A stretch of 64,000 nucleotides of DNA, from contig CDRNVI010000011.1 of assembly GCA_977017575.1 (NCBI GenBank), positions 186,001 to 250,000 of the forward strand. The letters are read 5' to 3'. A program made the translations under genes and the position numbers. Below are positions 60,379-64,000 of this stretch, piece by piece. A model generated the notes under the pieces. The model made no database searches. It saw only the letters and a list, made by a program, of their open reading frames with translations, and was not told where the DNA came from. This DNA comes from Paramoeba atlantica. Taxonomy: Eukaryota; Discosea. How positions within the stretch are numbered: the stretch's first letter is position 1; each line of letters opens with the position of its first letter.

Positions 60379-60753
60379 ATGTTTTTCGGGAGCTCGAATA
60401 ATCCTTATAAAACGACTCGTGAATTACTTGCCTCTTATAATTATTTGCATAGCGAAAACGACTTACACGGTGTAACTGCCCAAGCATTCCTGAAATGTGT
60501 TCTTCCATCAAGTGTAAGGGACACTGAGATGCTGCCTTATCGTGGACAGGCCTCATCAATCTCAGATACTCAATCCACAACATTATCGGTAGACGAAATG
60601 ACATGTATTGAAGAATATGCCACATTGTACGCCACGTTCGCCGAGAGTGCGTACAGTCAATTTAGTAAAGGGTACGAAAAAATGGCTAGGGATGCAATGG
60701 TAAAGATGCGTCAGGCCGAAGAAATACAAAAGGGTAGGGGTCCTTCACGATAG
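60379..60753 (+). CDS. small hypothetical protein (124 aa)
   Basis: The product starts MFFGSSNNPYKTTRELLASY and has two amphipathic helices, the second being EEYATLYATFAESAYSQFSKGYEKM, with a charged end. I recognise no family. The second helix pattern recalls small helical import or tethering proteins, but the twin CX3C motifs of small TIMs are absent. It sits co-directionally between eIF5A and the PhyH-like gene and has an AT-rich leader without a clear pyrimidine tract. Confidence 0.5.
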   Translation: MFFGSSNNPYKTTRELLASYNYLHSENDLHGVTAQAFLKCVLPSSVRDTEMLPYRGQASSISDTQSTTLSVDEMTCIEEYATLYATFAESAYSQFSKGYEKMARDAMVKMRQAEEIQKGRGPSR

Positions 60754-60953
60754 TCTGCCACACTTCTAATTGTAATTGTAAAAGAATCTACTCAAGCTTA
60801 ACGTACAACTTCGCATAGTTTTCTACGTGGAATGGATGAATTTGGCATGACAATACATCGTATTTCTTCAAAGATTGAACATTACTGCATTCAATTGTAT
60901 TTTGAACATTTTTTGCCTAATTTATTTTTTGTGCTTAAATTTATCAATTTGAA

Positions 60954-62132
60954 ATGTCTTTGGCATTAGCATCCATGGTGCGCCAGTACCGACGTGAAGG
61001 GTTTCTTCACCTAAAACAAGCTGTCCCGTGCGAGCACTTAAGTGGCATCAATACGCTATACAATTCTGCGGCAAAAGAGCGAGGGCAATCAATGTATCCT
61101 GGTGCCCTACAGAAAATGGAGGGGACATTATGCACTATTCAGGTCGCGCCCCCTGGTGCGATGAACAGTACCGACGATGGACTCAGCAGAGGCTCAACTT
61201 CGTCTGTGCCCTCACGAGGAAATCGTACTTATTATGTTAAGTGCCGCTCTGAAAAGCATCGTGATCGTTTGATAAAGCGCTTTCAAAAGAAATTTGGTCC
61301 TCGTATGATGACCGAAGAGCAAGCGAAAGCTACTATGCAGGATAAGAATTGGATGAATAATCCAAAGTTTTATGAAGAGATGAGAAAAAGATATTACTAT
61401 GACGAGTTCCATGCGTATATTCGTAGCATGGGAACTCACCATTATAACCTATTTCAATCTTGCGACACCATTCGAAGGCATGTTCTTCTTGCGAACCCAT
61501 CCGTACTTCCTTTCGTCACTGCGGCACAACTCACCGGCTGTGTGGGTCTACGTCTCTGGTGTGAAGACTTATTCGTAAAAGAACCCTTTAGTAATGCACT
61601 ACCTTTGCATTGCGTTTTACCTTATCTTGGTCTTAGCAATACACGAGGGGAGGTGGAGTCAAGGGGATGTACTATGTGGCTGTTTCTTCAAGACGTTACA
61701 ATGACGAATGGCGCCCCGTGTTTGATCCGAGGAAGTCAGGAAGTGATGCGAAATGAGTTTCCCACAATGGAAGATATCCATAGGCAACGCACTCAGCCTG
61801 TCAGCTTTGATTTCGGTCTGTGGTACCGACATTACAAGCTTGGGGAACAAAAAATAATACCGCACGACAACGATAATTCTCAAACAAACATTCAACCGAT
61901 ATTTCCCAAATCCGGTGATATTTTACTGGTGGATCACTCTACTCTCATGGGCATAGGAGCTAACGTTACTTCTCATCGTTGGTCAGCCGTATCATATAGT
62001 TTAATTCCAGAAGGTTCTACTTTCACCGGTTTAAGGAGTACATGGATTCCAAAGAACTTGCTTAATAAAACTGCTCCTGGTACAGTTTTGAGGGATGATA
62101 ACAATTTCCCATTACTACACACGGAGCTCTAA
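60954..62132 (+). CDS. PhyH-like dioxygenase-fold protein with altered metal ligands
   Basis: The 392-aa product matches the phytanoyl-CoA dioxygenase fold: the start MVRQYRREGFLHLKQAVPCE, LRLWCEDLFVKEPFSNALPL followed by HCVLPYLGLSN, TMWLFLQDVTMTNGAPCLIRGSQEV, and GDILLVDHSTLMGIGANVTSHRWSAVSYSLIP. In active members the first ligand pair is HxD and the last His lies in a HGSGPN-like loop. Here these read HCV and LMGIGAN, so the iron site looks incomplete and the protein may be non-catalytic. DVTMTNGAP and the GD.LLV.....G...N pattern keep the fold recognisable. Residues 100-165 are a basic insertion. Confidence 0.68.
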   Translation: MSLALASMVRQYRREGFLHLKQAVPCEHLSGINTLYNSAAKERGQSMYPGALQKMEGTLCTIQVAPPGAMNSTDDGLSRGSTSSVPSRGNRTYYVKCRSEKHRDRLIKRFQKKFGPRMMTEEQAKATMQDKNWMNNPKFYEEMRKRYYYDEFHAYIRSMGTHHYNLFQSCDTIRRHVLLANPSVLPFVTAAQLTGCVGLRLWCEDLFVKEPFSNALPLHCVLPYLGLSNTRGEVESRGCTMWLFLQDVTMTNGAPCLIRGSQEVMRNEFPTMEDIHRQRTQPVSFDFGLWYRHYKLGEQKIIPHDNDNSQTNIQPIFPKSGDILLVDHSTLMGIGANVTSHRWSAVSYSLIPEGSTFTGLRSTWIPKNLLNKTAPGTVLRDDNNFPLLHTEL

Positions 62133-62552
62133 AAACAAACGTCGTGCACCGCACATTATTTGTCAGTTGTACGCTTACATTACATTTCGGCCGATTGATA
62201 TCTCATTCGTGGTACGCACTGTTTTTACCAAAGTAATTTTAATGTAAAGTCATTTTGAAGCGAAGAAAGATAATTCATAGATTTCTTTCATACCATCAAT
62301 GGTCCATGATAGTGTAATTCTCTTGTTCTACACCAAATTACTCCCCCCTCCATAAGTAATTATAAATACACCTTGAACTAGCACTTTTACTCCCTTGCGA
62401 CTTATAATTCCTATGCCTTTCATAAGTAATTATAAATACAACTTCGATCGATTCGATCGATATTTTTTGTCGCGTTTTTTTTATTTTCTCTTTTTTGTCA
62501 TTTCTATTTATTTTTAGTGTCCTGTCACTACTTCACTTAATCCTTCTCAAAG
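62133..62552. other. spacer with short direct repeat
   Basis: No gene. CATAAGTAATTATAAATACA occurs twice (about 62352 and 62421). CGATCGATTCGATCGA follows. A pyrimidine-rich stretch (TTTTTATTTTCTCTTTTTTG..., 62475-62515) ends with TTTTTAG before the small frame at 62553. Confidence 0.45.
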
Positions 62553-62675
62553 ATGTCTCGAAAAAGGTCATCAAGCGGGTCTTCTTCAATAGCCGACTTA
62601 TCTCGGTTGGCGGTAGACCATCAAAAAGGTGGGTTGAGAAAAAGGTTCTCTGGTTTCACTCCATATTCGAAATGA
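62553..62675 (+). CDS. 40-codon ORF, perhaps the remaining start of an interrupted gene
   Basis: ATG follows a strong pyrimidine tract and two AG sites. It encodes MSRKRSSSGSSSIADLSRLA then VDHQKGGLRKRFSGFTPYSK and stops at the edge of GC- and C-rich mobile-element-like sequence. The basic/Ser-rich start looks like a genuine nuclear or cytosolic N-terminus. It may be a real gene cut by an insertion. Product unknown. Confidence 0.3.
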   Translation: MSRKRSSSGSSSIADLSRLAVDHQKGGLRKRFSGFTPYSK

Positions 62676-62759
62676 GTGAAATATTTAGCATAACAATTTT
62701 AGTGCTATACACTGTATATACCATCACCCTGTTGGCTGGTATTTTATTCTGTACCTTGT

Positions 62760-62930
62760 TGACACCCCCCATGTGCCCCTTCTCCCAGCCACGCTCCCCG
62801 CCACGCTTGCCACCGCGCGACCCGCCGCTCTCCCCGCCACGCTCACCACTGCGCTCCCCCCGCCCCACCCGCCGCGCTTCCGCCTCGCTACCCGACGCGC
62901 CACCCGTAGCTCTCCCCACCGCATTTTCCG
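62760..62930. repeat. C-rich imperfect repeat tract
   Basis: Iterations of CCGCCACGCT/CCACCGCGC/CCGCTCTCC give a strong strand bias in C. The frames through it on either strand are low-complexity artefacts (Pro/Ala/Thr-rich or Gly/Arg-rich). It is unlike any other spacer in the window. Confidence 0.55.
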
Positions 62931-63149
62931 AGTATGGAGCTACCCGGCGTCAGCACAAGACGTCAAGAAACTGCGTCTCTTGCTCCCATCCTGAATGAAG
63001 GTCAATCGCGGCGATCTGCGATTGGCTATGCAAACTGCTCCGAAAGGAGCGGTGACGGCTCGGAATATACCTGAGCTGTCAGCCACCTCATCTGGATGGT
63101 TGAGGGCCCACAGCCTTTCGAGGCCAAATGGGCGGCTGACCATGACCAT

Positions 63150-64000
63150 ACATGTATACTGTGACCCCCCCCTTTAATATGGACAGGGGGTATCCCCCCC
63201 CTTTATTATGGACAAATCCGACCGGGCGCCGCGCAGCGGCGCCAATTTTTTTTTTTGACGTACCCTTTTTTTTGTCTCTTTTTTTCTGTTTTTTAGGGTA
63301 TCTGTAGCTAGGTAATTTTATCAGCTTTCACATAGTTCGTCATGTTCATATATTTCAGTCATTTTTCAACCTAATGAATTCCGTGGAAGGACCCTTAACC
63401 TCTTGGATTAAGGCAACACCCCCAAAGCCACAGGTAGGTAATCCAACAATGTTGATTACAAATGAGCGCAATGTCCACGCTTCTTTAGATATCCACGTGA
63501 AAGAGAAAAGGGGACGAACTGAGCTTAATATATACGAGAAGCGCGAAATCTGCCGATCGACTCTCTCGGTAAAAAGAATCCGAGAAAAATACGGAATTTC
63601 GCGAAGCGGAGTATATGAAATCCGTAGCCACGGTATGAGCTACTTTCAAAAACTCATTGATCGTTCCATGGGGAGCAACCACAGGAGACTCCTCCCACCC
63701 TGGTTGATACGTGGAAAAAATTTCGACGTCCCAAAAGCTGTCTTACCACGCACGCGGTGGATCAGCTCTGCCAAAACGTAATGGAGGTATATCGGGAATT
63801 GCCTAATGCAGACAGGCATCTCATGTTCCTAAATACCGGACAGACGCAGTTGATGTTAGGCCTGGGCCGCGAGCCAAAACAGCATATTACATCGGTTCGT
63901 CGAATAGCCGCGGCTTTAATTTTTAATGGGCATTTTATCCTTGTCAATTTCCAGAGGTTTGGGCTAACTGTTTTCGACAGTTACGAAACATATTGTCCCT
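63150..64000 (+). mobile_element. mobile element with C-run ends, GGCGCC hairpin and HTH reading frame; continues past the edge
   Basis: Two tandem C-run motifs (CCCCCCCCTTTAATATGGAC and CCCCCCCTTTATTATGGAC, 63165-63211) are followed by the hairpin GGCGCCGCGCAGCGGCGCC (63224) and T-runs that resemble the insertion at 35877. A frame at 63374-63781 includes GRTELNIYEKREICR ... SVKRIREKYGISRSGVYEIR, a Psq/CENP-B-type helix-turn-helix typical of transposase N-termini. Beyond it (about 63690-64000) the translation contains HFILVNFQRFGLTVFDSYET, reminiscent of a Ulp1/C48 protease core. The copy looks broken. The family is unknown: a DNA transposon is most likely, and a larger protease-bearing element is possible. 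Confidence 0.5.

Noticed and set aside
62656-62994. Pro/Ala- and Gly/Arg-rich frames in the C-rich tract
   Set aside because: Low-complexity artefacts of the C-rich repeats on both strands.

Overview
The window looks like a gene-dense eukaryotic nuclear chromosome segment, most consistent with a kinetoplastid-type euglenozoan, possibly an early-branching one. Every well-supported gene lies on the + strand over about 62 kb. Nearly all are uninterrupted, gaps are mostly 200-700 bp, and many starts are preceded by a pyrimidine-rich stretch and an AG, as expected for polycistronic transcription with spliced-leader trans-splicing. Several products fit this group: a nucleolar protein with the NOPP44/46 layout (nucleoplasmin-like fold, acidic block, RGG tail), a clostripain-family (C11) peptidase like the kinetoplast protein PNT1, a type-B ribose-5-phosphate isomerase and an Orc4-like ATPase. 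Against a typical trypanosomatid are a Dcp2-like decapping enzyme, a METTL3-like MT-A70 enzyme and an eIF2-alpha with the canonical serine and no N-terminal extension. The taxonomic call is inference; no marker gene can be searched here.

Layout: 1-700 holds a broken LINE end on the - strand. 0.8-16.9 kb carries a small ORF, rhomboid protease, MT-A70 methyltransferase, a probable mitochondrial winged-helix protein, a disrupted locus, primase large subunit, eS6, adrenodoxin reductase, a large helical protein, a NOPP44/46-like protein and Orc4. 16.95-18.45 kb holds two TA-flanked inverted-repeat DNA elements. 18.6-34.5 kb carries a PA-domain protein, EngB-type GTPase, Dcp2, Sam50, RpiB, Rcl1, a giant PPPDE-ENGase fusion, eL33, uL5 and the C11 peptidase. 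34.7-36.1 kb is an IS30-like element with perfect terminal repeats, followed by MOD5/TRIT1. 38.0-39.4 kb is a set of three nested inverted-repeat elements. 39.6-47.7 kb has a short mitochondrial-type protein, a TRAP-beta-like protein, kelch, coiled-coil and WD40 proteins and NIP7.

48.1-55.9 kb is a 3,481-bp tandem duplication of a B-type cyclin / dihydrolipoamide dehydrogenase unit, with a partial third unit. The middle cyclin is a hybrid of its two neighbours, the signature of unequal crossing-over. 56.7-62.1 kb carries a WD40 protein, eIF2-alpha, eIF5A, a small protein and a PhyH-like protein. 62.5-64 kb is mobile-element territory with a helix-turn-helix ORF.

Functionally the block mixes housekeeping genes: translation (eS6, eL33, uL5, eIF2-alpha, eIF5A), ribosome assembly (Rcl1, NIP7, NOPP44/46, EngB), replication (primase, Orc4), mRNA metabolism (MT-A70, Dcp2), mitochondrial function (FDXR, Sam50, DLD, PNT1-like) and the secretory/glycoprotein system (TRAP-beta, ENGase fusion). 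No operon logic is visible beyond shared direction. The most unusual items are the PPPDE-ENGase fusion, the hybrid cyclin array, the IS30-like element in a eukaryotic context and the nested C-run elements.
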